From assembly GCA_001603145.1 (NCBI GenBank), contig LVBI01000004.1, positions 1 through 64,000 on the forward strand: 64,000 bases of DNA, in the 5' to 3' direction. The notes beneath the pieces were generated by a model. That model was given only the letters and a program-made list of their open reading frames with translations. It had not been told where the DNA came from and made no database searches. The position numbers and the translations under genes were made by a program. Positions 30,701-38,944 of the stretch are shown here, one piece after another; position 1 is the first letter of the stretch, and the number at the start of each line of letters is the position of its first letter. This DNA is from Spirochaetales bacterium Spiro_07. Lineage in GTDB: Bacteria > Spirochaetota > Spirochaetia > Treponematales > Treponemataceae.

Positions 30701-32088
30701 CCGCGCGGCTTGTCGCGTGCAACCCTTATGTTCATCAGCATGTTGTCCGGCCGCATGTGATGCTCAACGTCTTCATGAGAAAGTCTTTTGCGGTTTATAA
30801 GGCCTTGCGGATTTTCCGGTGCGTCCTGTGATTCCCAATAATACTTCAGCGTAAGCCAGCAGCCGTTTTCGCAGTCTTCGGTCTTTTGCCAGATTACTAT
30901 GCGGTCAGCTTCAACAGATTCGCCGATTACGCGGAGCGCGTTGAGGATTCGCTCATCAAAATTTGTGCCGTCGTTTATTGTCAGCACGCGCGTTACTTCG
31001 TTGCTTGCTTCAACAAGCTTGTCCTGCTTCTGCTTTGCAAGCATTCCGTCATGTTTGGTGATATGATCAAGAAACATGTAGGCGCATGTGTTGAGAATGT
31101 TCTCTTCGTTTTGGGTGAAAAGTCGCTCGCGGTGGCAGTCGTCAAAACCGATAAAGCCCCAATATTTATCGCCGAGAAAAATCTGCACAACCAAAAGCGA
31201 AAGTATATTGTCTTGCTGCTTGCCTTCCCAGTCGCGCGGCTTGTCTGAAATGCGCGCGTTCAAGAAACGCTGTTCCGGCTGCTTTTTAAGCGCAATCTCT
31301 TCTGCGCTCATGAACCAGCCCGAATGGTTTTTGCCCGGGCGATAAGGCGGTGCGCCTGCCGCCTGCCATGAAAACGAAAGCTCGATGAAGCAGCCGCCGC
31401 TTTCTTCGCGCGTGTTGCGGTAGACATAAGCCCGGTCAACGCCAACAGCTTCGCCTACAATGCGGAGCGCCTCGTTCATGCGCTGCTCAAAATTGCTTTC
31501 GTCTGATGAATTGAAGATATTCGTAACGTCGTTTGTGGTCTTTAAAAGCTTGTCCCTGTGAATTTGCTGAAGCTCAAGCGTTTCTTCGCAGTTTTCGGAA
31601 TTATTGTTCTGCTCAAAATAAGTACACGCCAGCACATGAAAAATCTCTGAAAGGATAGTGCTGTCATCTTGAGAAAGGCTTTGCACGGCGCGGTTTTTCA
31701 AAAGCCCGAAGCCTATAAAATTCTTGTTCTGAATAACCGGAAAAACTGTGTCTGAATCTAGAAGCGGCAGCCTGTCAATTTCGCCGGAGCAAATCTTTGA
31801 AAGCCTGCTCTTGAAAATTGTGTCAAAGCTAATCTGGCGCGCCGCGTCTTGCTTTTTCAGGCTTTTGTCTGCAATGGCAATAGCCCTGCATTGGCAGAGA
31901 AACGAAGCGCCGTCTGATTTTGTTACAGCCCAAAGCTCGGCGGTCTGTGCTTTTGCGGCTTCTGCCACAGAGAGAAGCGCCTTGTTGATTACGGCTGTGT
32001 CATGTGCATTGCTTGCAGAATTTACAAGCTGCGTTATTTCTTTGAGAAGCTTTATAGGTTCTTCTATTGATATGTGCTGTACGGGCAT
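27787..32088 (-). CDS. multi-GAF hybrid histidine kinase (GAF repeats, HisKA, HATPase, REC, Hpt)
   Basis: [58 protein letters not shown], Hpt [20 protein letters not shown]; at least three tandem GAF units with shared DRxxIW / [16 protein letters not shown] motifs. Confidence 0.95.
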   Translation of the reverse strand: MPVQHISIEEPIKLLKEITQLVNSASNAHDTAVINKALLSVAEAAKAQTAELWAVTKSDGASFLCQCRAIAIADKSLKKQDAARQISFDTIFKSRLSKICSGEIDRLPLLDSDTVFPVIQNKNFIGFGLLKNRAVQSLSQDDSTILSEIFHVLACTYFEQNNNSENCEETLELQQIHRDKLLKTTNDVTNIFNSSDESNFEQRMNEALRIVGEAVGVDRAYVYRNTREESGGCFIELSFSWQAAGAPPYRPGKNHSGWFMSAEEIALKKQPEQRFLNARISDKPRDWEGKQQDNILSLLVVQIFLGDKYWGFIGFDDCHRERLFTQNEENILNTCAYMFLDHITKHDGMLAKQKQDKLVEASNEVTRVLTINDGTNFDERILNALRVIGESVEADRIVIWQKTEDCENGCWLTLKYYWESQDAPENPQGLINRKRLSHEDVEHHMRPDNMLMNIRVARDKPRGYESLLEQHVLSQLTIQIVLGNEYWGYIGVSDCRKERLFSPSQENIINTCGHMILAYIFQQESIREIGARDFLLSTVTEITKELTSVSQISFFDRLKTGLKKIGEQLGIDRVHIWRNSWASAEGETDSCKLVALWQSPRIAFLNTPALPKVYEDKTGTLRSWKHKLETEGIKNGNYSAITASETLYRPLEILSALVIPLVFQDQFWGFMCYDNCHEERAFTSDEEAILATCARIFAAQIIQDETSHSLIEAKEVALQATKAKSNFLANMSHEIRTPMNAILGMSELILLEKLPPLIKEYAHDINTATRSLLSIIDDILDISKIESGRLDLVPVQYDLGALINDVLTLIKMRTASKGLAFFVRIDPNLPHKLIGDENRVKQILINILGNAVKYTREGHVRIDVTGSVQGRTIRLNFRIADTGIGIKDENFSKLFELFSRVDTKRNRNIVGTGLGLSITKQLCEMMEGTISVQSEYGKGSVFTATIEQEVESDEPLIALSDSTEKSVLIYEPRKDYADNIIEILKDLHLNYVHTAEPDEFEAMLNEKSEDGEGLFDFVLVSSIHYRKLFISAKQKKLKTKFAVLAEGSNDFQYDKSLLIVPMPLNCIQLAQVLSLGFVTQASANLVAENNYKVSAPDAKVLVVDDNAVNIKVAAGLLKSHDIDADTAQSGFEAINKIKETIYDLVFMDHMMPEMDGVDATHAVRGLNNENGSIPIIALTANAISGVREMFVSEGMNDFLAKPIEPEKLNAILQKWLPETKIFKKKRTSEPAVEDKPFIADVNYKIGLSFAGNDLNAYHDILTTFVIDAANKIQQLQYAFDQQDWHLYAVYSHALKGAAANIGAEELSAFALRMEDAGKQVNTAYIQTNITAFLLQLSQMTDNIKEYLVSVENMNIFDNLEAGDNELLKRKATFILDRAQNTDIIAIEDTLDELAKYFWKEPYSAHIKAIKAAADIFDYDGIIAAVSKLLNNLK

Positions 32089-32286
32089 TAAACTTTTTTA
32101 ACCTTCTAAATACTTTTAAAAATTCAATTCAGCGCAACTCTGCGATACATTGTAAATATCGGCAGAATTGCAAATTTGACCCACTGCAATATGTCTTAAT
32201 AAACTATATCATGGTTTTGAAGTTTTGTGCTATGAAAAACTCTAAAAACTTTAATTCTTAAGGAAAATTGCTTAATCTCAGACAGC

Positions 32287-32302
32287 TGTGAAAGCTTTCA
32301 CA
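32287..32302. promoter_or_regulatory. Rex operator-like site, upstream
   Basis: TGTGAAAGCTTTCACA, perfect palindrome fitting TTGTGAAnnnnTTCACAA core. Confidence 0.75.
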
Positions 32303-32320
32303 AGAAAAACTGAAATTTTG

Positions 32321-32349
32321 TTGACTCTTTTTTTTGAGAGTGATAGTAT
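32321..32349 (+). promoter_or_regulatory. rex promoter
   Basis: TTGACT-17-TAGTAT. Confidence 0.6.
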
Positions 32350-32363
32350 GCCGCCATAAGGTG

Positions 32364-32381
32364 TTGTGAAAACCTTCACAT
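32364..32381. promoter_or_regulatory. Rex operator-like site, downstream
   Basis: TTGTGAAAACCTTCACAT. Confidence 0.75.
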
Positions 32382-32421
32382 TGGTTTTGCGTTTATAGAA
32401 GCTCAGACTTGTGGTGGTGCG

Positions 32422-33048
32422 ATGGAACAGAAAATTTCAAAACCTGCAAGGGAACGTTTGATTCGGCTTGCCAGATTGCTGGAGCAGCTTGAAAAAGCTG
32501 GCAAGCAGACAGTTTCTTCCGCTGAAATTCAAAGTCGTACAGGCTGGACAAGTTTTACTATAAGGCGCGACATATCAATGCTTGGCGTGCGTTGTGCGAA
32601 TGCTGCTGGCTACAATGTGGCAATGCTTAAAGATACGATAGGCACTGTGCTTTCATTGGGAGCAGCTGAGAAACGCTGCTGTATCGTGGGGCTTGGCAGA
32701 TTAGGCGAAGCCCTCGCAGGTTTCACAGGCTTTGTTAATTCGTCTTTCGTTATTGCGGCCGGATTTGATTCAAGTATCAATAGAACGGAAACACTGCGGG
32801 CGCCGTTTCCGCTTTATTCAACTTCAAAGCTTGAACAGGTAATCGCAGACGAAAAGATTGAATACGCGATTCTGGCAGTGCCGGAATCTGTGGCGGAGCA
32901 GGTGGCGCTAAGGCTTTCTGCTTGCGGCATAAAAGGAATAGTCAATTATACGGCGGCAATTCTTCATTTGCCGGAAACGACCGCAGTTGAGAATCTGTCG
33001 GTCATAGATGCACTTCAGAATCTGTCGTGCAAGTCTTTAGAAAAGTAA
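32422..33048 (+). CDS. rex: redox-sensing transcriptional repressor Rex
   Basis: N-term winged helix (SRTGWTSFTIRRDISMLG), CCIVGLGRLGEALAGF Rossmann motif, AILAVPESVAEQVALRL, GIKGIVNYTAAILHLPE. Confidence 0.9.
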   Translation: MEQKISKPARERLIRLARLLEQLEKAGKQTVSSAEIQSRTGWTSFTIRRDISMLGVRCANAAGYNVAMLKDTIGTVLSLGAAEKRCCIVGLGRLGEALAGFTGFVNSSFVIAAGFDSSINRTETLRAPFPLYSTSKLEQVIADEKIEYAILAVPESVAEQVALRLSACGIKGIVNYTAAILHLPETTAVENLSVIDALQNLSCKSLEK

Positions 33049-33138
33049 ACGATCTGGTTTTCCAGTTCAAATACAACAACAAGAAGATAAAATCTTCGGA
33101 AAAGCACCGCTTCAGCTATGCGGTTATAGGAGTCTAAA

Positions 33139-34260
33139 ATGGCAAGAGTTTTCAATTTCAGTGCTGGTCCTTCAGCATTACCGGAAGAAGTTTTGAAAGA
33201 ATGTGCAGCAGAAATGCTTGATTGCAACGGAACAGGTCAGAGTGTAATGGAAATGAGCCACCGCTCAAAGGCTTTTGAACCGATTATTCAGGACGCAGAA
33301 GCAATGGTACGCAAGCTGATGAACGTTCCTGCAAACTATAAGATTTTGTTCCTTCAGGGCGGTGCATCTACACAGTTTGCAATGATTCCGCTTAACCTCG
33401 GAATTAAGACTGGCAAGGCTGCTTACATCAAGACAGGCGTTTGGGCAAAGAAAGCAGAAGCAGAAGCCAAGAAGCTCGGCATTGAAGTTACAACACTTGC
33501 TTCAAGCGAAGACAAGAACTTTACATATATTCCGCGTGTTGAAAAAGTAACAGGCGACTATGACTATGTTCATATCACTTTCAACAACACGATTATGGGA
33601 ACTCATTACGAGTACATTCCAGATACAGGCAATATTCCGTTGGTTGCAGATATTTCTTCTTGCATTTTGAGCGAACCGCTTGATGTTTCAAAGTTCGGCT
33701 TGCTTTATGCTGGTGCTCAGAAGAACCTCGCCCCGGCCGGCGTTACTCTTGTAATCATCCGCGAAGACCTGATTACAGACACACCTCGCCCAGGCACACC
33801 GACAATGCTTACATACAAGACACACGCAGACGAAGGTTCAATGTTCAATACACCGCCTTGCTACACAATCTACGTTCTCGGCAAGGTTATGCACTGGATT
33901 GAAAAGAACGGCGGCGCAGAAGGCATGAAGAAGCGCAACTACGAGAAAGCAAATCTGCTTTATGACTATCTTGATAAGTCAGATTTCTATCATGCAACAG
34001 CTGAAAAGGGCAGCCGCTCAATTATGAACGTGCCTTTTCTTACAAAGTATTCAACTGGTGCAAAAGACGATGCAAGCGTTGCCAAAGAAAAGGAAATCAA
34101 CGATGCCTTTGTTAAGGGCGCAACAGCAGCAGGTCTTGTAAACTTGAAAGGCCACCGTCTTGTTGGCGGTATGCGCGCTTCAATTTATAACGCCATGACA
34201 CTTGACGGCGTAAAAGCACTTATCAAATACATGGATAAGTTCGCCGCAGAAAACAAATAA
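33139..34260 (+). CDS. serC: 3-phosphoserine/phosphohydroxythreonine transaminase
   Basis: FNFSAGPSALPEEVLK; GAQKNLAPAGVTLVIIREDL; RLVGGMRASIYNAM. Confidence 0.97.
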   Translation: MARVFNFSAGPSALPEEVLKECAAEMLDCNGTGQSVMEMSHRSKAFEPIIQDAEAMVRKLMNVPANYKILFLQGGASTQFAMIPLNLGIKTGKAAYIKTGVWAKKAEAEAKKLGIEVTTLASSEDKNFTYIPRVEKVTGDYDYVHITFNNTIMGTHYEYIPDTGNIPLVADISSCILSEPLDVSKFGLLYAGAQKNLAPAGVTLVIIREDLITDTPRPGTPTMLTYKTHADEGSMFNTPPCYTIYVLGKVMHWIEKNGGAEGMKKRNYEKANLLYDYLDKSDFYHATAEKGSRSIMNVPFLTKYSTGAKDDASVAKEKEINDAFVKGATAAGLVNLKGHRLVGGMRASIYNAMTLDGVKALIKYMDKFAAENK

Positions 34261-34294
34261 TCGGAACGGCGCGAATAAGCGCCGGGCAAGCGAT

Positions 34295-34321
34295 TGTCAT
34301 GCTGAACTTGGTTCAGCATTC
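34295..34321. repeat. dispersed palindromic repeat copy
   Basis: TGTCATGCTGAACTTGGTTCAGCATTC. Confidence 0.5.
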
Positions 34322-34367
34322 CGCAAAACCTTTTTAGGTTTTATCAAATCATTCTTGGAGGAATAAA

Positions 34368-35552
34368 ATGTTTAAGATTCAGACTTTAAATAAGATTTCA
34401 GTTGCCGGTTTGGAAAAATTTCCGCGCGAAGAATATGAAGTAGCTTCAGAAATCAACAACCCGGATGCAATTCTTCTTCGCTCTGCCGACATGCACTCAA
34501 TGGAATTGCCTGCAACAGTTAAGGCTGTTGCACGCGCCGGTGCAGGCACAAACAATATTCCGATTCCGGCTATGACAGAGAAAGGCGTAGTTGTTTTCAA
34601 TACGCCTGGTGCAAACGCAAACGCCGTAAAAGAGCTTGTAATCGCCGCATTGCTTTTCTCTAGCCGCCCTGTACACAAGGCCGCAGCTTGGGCAAAGACA
34701 CTCATCGACAAAGGTGATGAAATCCCTGAACTTGCAGAAAAAGGCAAGAGCCAGTTTGTAGGCCCGGAGATTAAGGGCAAGACTCTCGGCGTAATCGGTT
34801 TGGGCGCAATCGGCGCAATGGTTGCAAATGCTGCAATTGAACTTGGCATGAACGTAATCGGCTACGACCCGTTCCTTTCAGTTGATGCCGCTTGGAGCTT
34901 GAGCCGCGCCGTTCACAAGGCAGAAAGCCTTGATTCTCTGCTTTCAAAATCAGATTACATCACAATTCATATTCCGCAGACAAACGACACAAAGGGCTAT
35001 ATCGGTGCAGACCGCCTTGCAATCATGAAGAAAGGCGTGCGCATTTTGAACTTTGCGCGCGGCGGTCTTGTGGTAAACAAAGACATTCTTGCTGCAATTG
35101 AAGCCGGAAAAGTTGCATGCTACGCTTGTGACTTTGCTGACGAAGAATTGCTGAAAAACGACAAGGTTATCTGCTTGCCGCACCTCGGTGCTTCTACACC
35201 AGAAGCCGAAGACAACTGTGCTTTCATGGCTGTTGCCCAGCTCCGCGACTTCCTTGAAAACGGCAACATCGTCAATTCAGTCAACTTCCCGAAATGCAAG
35301 ATGGACGAACCGGTTCCTGCAAACGGCACAAGAATTTGCATCGCCAACAAGAACATTCCAAACATGGTTGGTCAGATTACAACAGTTCTTGCAGACGCAA
35401 AATGCAACATCGCCGCTATGGTAAACCAGAACCGCGCAGATGTAGCTTACAACATCATTGACGTTGAAAATGCAATCGATGATGCTGTTGCAGCAAAGCT
35501 CAAGGCCATCGAAGGCGTAATCGCAGTCCGCCTGATTACAGCAAACGCCTAA
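34368..35552 (+). CDS. serA: D-3-phosphoglycerate dehydrogenase with C-terminal ACT domain
   Basis: GKTLGVIGLGAIGAMVANAA; NFARGGLVVNKD; LPHLGASTPEAEDNCA; C-term ACT. Confidence 0.95.
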   Translation: MFKIQTLNKISVAGLEKFPREEYEVASEINNPDAILLRSADMHSMELPATVKAVARAGAGTNNIPIPAMTEKGVVVFNTPGANANAVKELVIAALLFSSRPVHKAAAWAKTLIDKGDEIPELAEKGKSQFVGPEIKGKTLGVIGLGAIGAMVANAAIELGMNVIGYDPFLSVDAAWSLSRAVHKAESLDSLLSKSDYITIHIPQTNDTKGYIGADRLAIMKKGVRILNFARGGLVVNKDILAAIEAGKVACYACDFADEELLKNDKVICLPHLGASTPEAEDNCAFMAVAQLRDFLENGNIVNSVNFPKCKMDEPVPANGTRICIANKNIPNMVGQITTVLADAKCNIAAMVNQNRADVAYNIIDVENAIDDAVAAKLKAIEGVIAVRLITANA

Positions 35553-35566
35553 ATCAGCACAAGCTG

Positions 35567-35611
35567 AAAAAAGGCTGCCGGAAACTTCAAGTTTCTGGGC
35601 AGCCTTTTTTT
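35567..35611 (+). terminator. rho-independent terminator
   Basis: AAAAAAGGCTGCC...GGCAGCCTTTTTT. Confidence 0.85.
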
Positions 35612-35705
35612 ATTACTTGTTCCGAAACCGAATAATCTAACACCGATTACAGAACGTTCTCGCGCACTAATTACAAATCTTCTAGCAAACTCATATAAGA
35701 ATTAT

Positions 35706-36053
35706 TTATAAATTTGTTATTTCCCATTTATCAAGCAATTTATTCATAGATTTTCGAAAATCAGAAATCAACTGTTCTTGAATTTTTAAACGGATTTTTA
35801 TGTTTTCATCAATTTCATCAATTTTTATATTACTCAAATCATGAGGGATAAATAATTGATATACTTCTATTTCCAAAGCCTCTGCTATTTTGATTAGTGT
35901 TGATTCTCGTGGCCAACGACGTTTGCCTTCAATATCGTTGATATTCTGTACAGATACACCGATTTTTTCAGCAAGTTGTTCTTGAGTAAATTTCCCTTTG
36001 CGATATTTCTTTATGTTTTGAGAAAGGGTTTCATGTAGTTGTTGTTCTGTCAT
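35706..36053 (-). CDS. XRE-family HTH regulator, paralogue of 22654..22986
   Basis: NIKKYRKGKFTQEQLAEKIGVSVQNINDIEGKRRWPRESTLIKIAEALE; start at MTEQQ (36053) or MQVM (36062). Confidence 0.88.
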   Translation of the reverse strand: MTEQQLHETLSQNIKKYRKGKFTQEQLAEKIGVSVQNINDIEGKRRWPRESTLIKIAEALEIEVYQLFIPHDLSNIKIDEIDENIKIRLKIQEQLISDFRKSMNKLLDKWEITNL

Positions 36054-36088
36054 TACTTGCATTTTGATAGTATTTATTAAATTTTTAC

Positions 36089-36133
36089 ACTTGCGTTTAG
36101 CGGAATGGTGAGTTATACTTGCAATATGCAAGT
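36089..36133 (+). promoter_or_regulatory. cargo promoter with candidate XRE operators
   Basis: TTGCGT(36091-96)-17-TATACT(36114-19); ACTTGCG (36089-95) overlaps -35, palindrome ACTTGCA-ATA-TGCAAGT (36117-33) overlaps -10/+1. Confidence 0.5.
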
Positions 36134-36157
36134 AATAATAAACCAAAGGAGTTGTGT

Positions 36158-36310
36158 ATGAAAAAATTTAAAATTATTTATGTACAGGAAAGTGGAATTC
36201 AAGGTTCTATAGTTCTTCAGGCAAACTCGAAAGCTGAAGCAAAAGGAAAATGGTTGCTACAACAAGGTTCACATTCAAAAAGGAAAATTGTTCAAGTTTA
36301 TGAAGTGTAG
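36158..36310 (+). CDS. small hypothetical protein
   Basis: AAAGGAG RBS, MKKFKIIYVQESGIQGSIVLQANSKAEAKGKW... Confidence 0.6.
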   Translation: MKKFKIIYVQESGIQGSIVLQANSKAEAKGKWLLQQGSHSKRKIVQVYEV

Positions 36311-36533
36311 ATTTTGTGGTGAAGAATTAAAAACTGGAAGTGATAAATGTCTTTGGGGGCGTTACGGAAAACTTTGCAAAACAAGCATAACAAAAATGCA
36401 TGTAGCAATTACGGATGGTAATAGTTGTATTTATTGTGGTGAAGCTGTAAAGACAACTAGCAGTAACGCACTTTGGACACGCTCAGGTCCTTCTTGCCGC
36501 AATTCACCTACAGGACAACACTGCTTGCAGTAG
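36300..36533 (+). CDS. small Cys-rich protein with two zinc-ribbon-like repeats
   Basis: CRFCGEELKTGSDKCLWGRYGKLC and CIYCGEAVKTTSSNALWTRSGPSC; overlaps previous ORF. Confidence 0.6.
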   Translation: MKCRFCGEELKTGSDKCLWGRYGKLCKTSITKMHVAITDGNSCIYCGEAVKTTSSNALWTRSGPSCRNSPTGQHCLQ

Positions 36534-36570
36534 ATCTCAATAAAAGAGATAGATTAAAGAGGTATTTTAT

Positions 36571-36777
36571 ATGACAAGAGAAGAATTTGAAGAAAAAAGA
36601 GATAATTTTAACTCACAAAGGAATGATTATTTAGAAAAACAGAATGAGAGGGATATTGTATACAAACAAAAAGTTAAAGCCGGGAATGCTTCTGGTTTGG
36701 ATAAATTTCTTCATGTATTGGGATCGATTGTTAAGTCTATGAGTGATTCTATGGCTGACAGAGTCAACAAAATGTAA
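36571..36777 (+). CDS. small charged hypothetical protein
   Basis: ORF MTREEFEEKRDNFNSQRNDYLEKQNER..., AGAGG upstream. Confidence 0.55.
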   Translation: MTREEFEEKRDNFNSQRNDYLEKQNERDIVYKQKVKAGNASGLDKFLHVLGSIVKSMSDSMADRVNKM

Positions 36778-36862
36778 AGTTCGCAACTGGGGATTATTTA
36801 TATATCAATTGCATGATTTTGTTGAAATTGTTCTCCAGCTGTTTTTGTAGAAGATTTAAAAC

Positions 36863-36908
36863 GAAAAAGCACGCCCGAAGCAGTCGGCTTCAATGGCGTG
36901 CTTTTTTT
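36863..36908 (+). terminator. rho-independent terminator
   Basis: AAAAAGCACGCC...GGCGTGCTTTTTTT. Confidence 0.8.
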
Positions 36909-36963
36909 ATGCCGTTTTTAGCTGTCGGTCAAAGCAGGTGCGTCATCATGACGTTTTGGAAAA

Positions 36964-37806
36964 TCAACTGCCAGATTTTTTAATCCTCATGTAAACGATA
37001 ACTGAAACCAGAACAAATCCTATAATAGCCGGCAATGCTGCTTCTACTCCAAAGTTTCCGCCTGTAAGCAATGTGCTTGTTGATTCAATCGGAATAACAA
37101 TATAGGAATTGTTTTTCATTCCGTTAACGATTTCGCCGATTCCAAATACATTGCCGATTATTAAAAAATTCCAGAGAGAATGAGCTAAAGCTCCTGGCCA
37201 TATAGAATTAGATTCTAGTGCAAATAAAGTAAACATTATAGAAACAGAAGAGCCTGCAAGAATAAGAAGTATTAAATCTAATAAATTAAAGTTTGTCATA
37301 TTCAGAATATGAAGGCATGCAAATAAGATAGCAGGAACTATGACAGCTATCTTAGTTCCTAAAGTTTTTTTCATGTATCGGAAAATCATACCTCTAAAAA
37401 TCAACTCTTCTGTTATTCCAGAAGAAAGTCCTGCAACAAAAAATCCAAAGATTAAAGACTCTAACAGTTTTCCCTCTTTTGCAACAAAAGGTTTTCCAGG
37501 CAAAATAAAAGAATAAAAGATTATTATCAAAACTGGCAGAAGAATTGAAATAACAATCCAACGGTAATTGATTACGGTAAATTTAATTCCCAGACATTCT
37601 GCATCCATTTTCAAAAATTTTGCAGAGACAATCCATGCCAGAAATGAAATAACGGCTATTTTAATAATACAATAGACAATAGCCCCCAGATATTGATTGC
37701 TAATAAAACGCCTTAAAAGATCTGAAGAAAGACTTCCTACAATAAAAATAGCAATAGCTAAAATTATGACCCCGATGTTTTTCAAAATGTTTTTAAACAA
37801 ATTCAT
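36964..37806 (-). CDS. CPBP family intramembrane glutamic endopeptidase
   Basis: GITEELIFRGMIFRYMKK; ALAHSLWNFLI; multi-TM. Confidence 0.85.
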   Translation of the reverse strand: MNLFKNILKNIGVIILAIAIFIVGSLSSDLLRRFISNQYLGAIVYCIIKIAVISFLAWIVSAKFLKMDAECLGIKFTVINYRWIVISILLPVLIIIFYSFILPGKPFVAKEGKLLESLIFGFFVAGLSSGITEELIFRGMIFRYMKKTLGTKIAVIVPAILFACLHILNMTNFNLLDLILLILAGSSVSIMFTLFALESNSIWPGALAHSLWNFLIIGNVFGIGEIVNGMKNNSYIVIPIESTSTLLTGGNFGVEAALPAIIGFVLVSVIVYMRIKKSGS

Positions 37807-37880
37807 AACGCTTCCATGGTGATTATAAATTATCCTTATTGAATTATAGCATTGGAATCTGCCGGTTCGTACCGGTATAA

Positions 37881-38768
37881 CTACTTAAGGCTTGCTCTTG
37901 AAAGCGGTGAACCAATCCACACGCCTTCGCTGCCAAGATAGTCTTGCTTCATGCCTTCAATGAGAAACTGAACGCTGTCTACAGAGTCAAACGAGGTTGC
38001 AGTGTACACAATCTGAATCAGCTGGCCGAAATAGCCCTCAACGCCGTATTTGTTCCATTGAAAAGCGTCATTGAAATTAAGATATGCAACTTTGTTCTTT
38101 ATGCTTGCTGAAAGCAGCGTCGAGCCTTCCGGGATGAGCGAAATGTAGCCTTTTGACTCTTCTTCTGTGCTTGTGCCTGCAAGCAGCGTCTGCAATGTTG
38201 CTGTAAGCGGCGAGCTTGTTGCCGGAATTGAGCGGTGGGTTTCTTTGCGGATAAGATTGCCGGTGGCGTCGATGTACATAAAATAAAGCGAATAATCCCG
38301 CATTTCGGTGCGGGCCGGTTCAGGCTTGTCTGAATCTTTTGTTTCTGGCTCTGCAACGTTCTCTTCCGGCTGAAGCGGAAGCTTGTTATCGGTTCTTGCG
38401 GCTATGTCCGGCACATCAGGCTGAAACGCGGGTGCAATTGTGTTCGCGTCTTCGTTGCCGGTTGATTCTGAAACTGTGGTAATGTCAATCGAAAAGTTGT
38501 TTTCTTCCGGCTGAAGCGGCCGCGTAACGTTTTCTGATGCAACCGGCTCCTGCACTGCAAAGTCGATTTCGTTTTTTACTTCAACTTCTTTGGTTTCTTC
38601 CGGTTTTTTGGCTGTTTCTTTTTCGGGTCTGCCGAACACAGATTCAACAAAATGTGTTTCTTCGAGAACTTCTTTAATGCGGTTAAGGTTCATCGCGAAA
38701 ACTGAAAGAATTATTGCGCCAAAAACAACGCAGAACAACGCGACGGATGAATTATTTTTATCAGACAT
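37881..38768 (-). CDS. GerMN domain protein
   Basis: TLQTLLAGTSTEEESKGYISLIPEGSTLLSASIKNKVAYLNFNDAFQWN...QLIQIVYTATSFDSVDSVQFLIEG; likely start ATG 38768. Confidence 0.8.
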   Translation of the reverse strand: MSDKNNSSVALFCVVFGAIILSVFAMNLNRIKEVLEETHFVESVFGRPEKETAKKPEETKEVEVKNEIDFAVQEPVASENVTRPLQPEENNFSIDITTVSESTGNEDANTIAPAFQPDVPDIAARTDNKLPLQPEENVAEPETKDSDKPEPARTEMRDYSLYFMYIDATGNLIRKETHRSIPATSSPLTATLQTLLAGTSTEEESKGYISLIPEGSTLLSASIKNKVAYLNFNDAFQWNKYGVEGYFGQLIQIVYTATSFDSVDSVQFLIEGMKQDYLGSEGVWIGSPLSRASLK

Positions 38769-38908
38769 AGCACATAAGATTATAATACAAATCAAATTAA
38801 AGGTCATCTCTAAAAGCAGCGTTTCAATAAAATTTTAGAGATTCTGCCGCTTTTTAAGCTTGTTTCTGTGCCTTGTACTGCTGTTTGTAAAAACTTTTTT
38901 GGGCAGGT

Positions 38909-38937
38909 TTGACAGTCATCGCGCGCGCTGATATATT
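38909..38937 (+). promoter_or_regulatory. ptsI promoter (leaderless type)
   Basis: TTGACA-17-TATATT, 7 nt before ATG 38945. Confidence 0.65.
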
Positions 38938-38944
38938 CATATTC

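Noticed and set aside
36964-37806. CPBP protease as an abortive-infection defence gene
   Set aside because: The CPBP family is broad and no defence-gene neighbourhood is apparent here.
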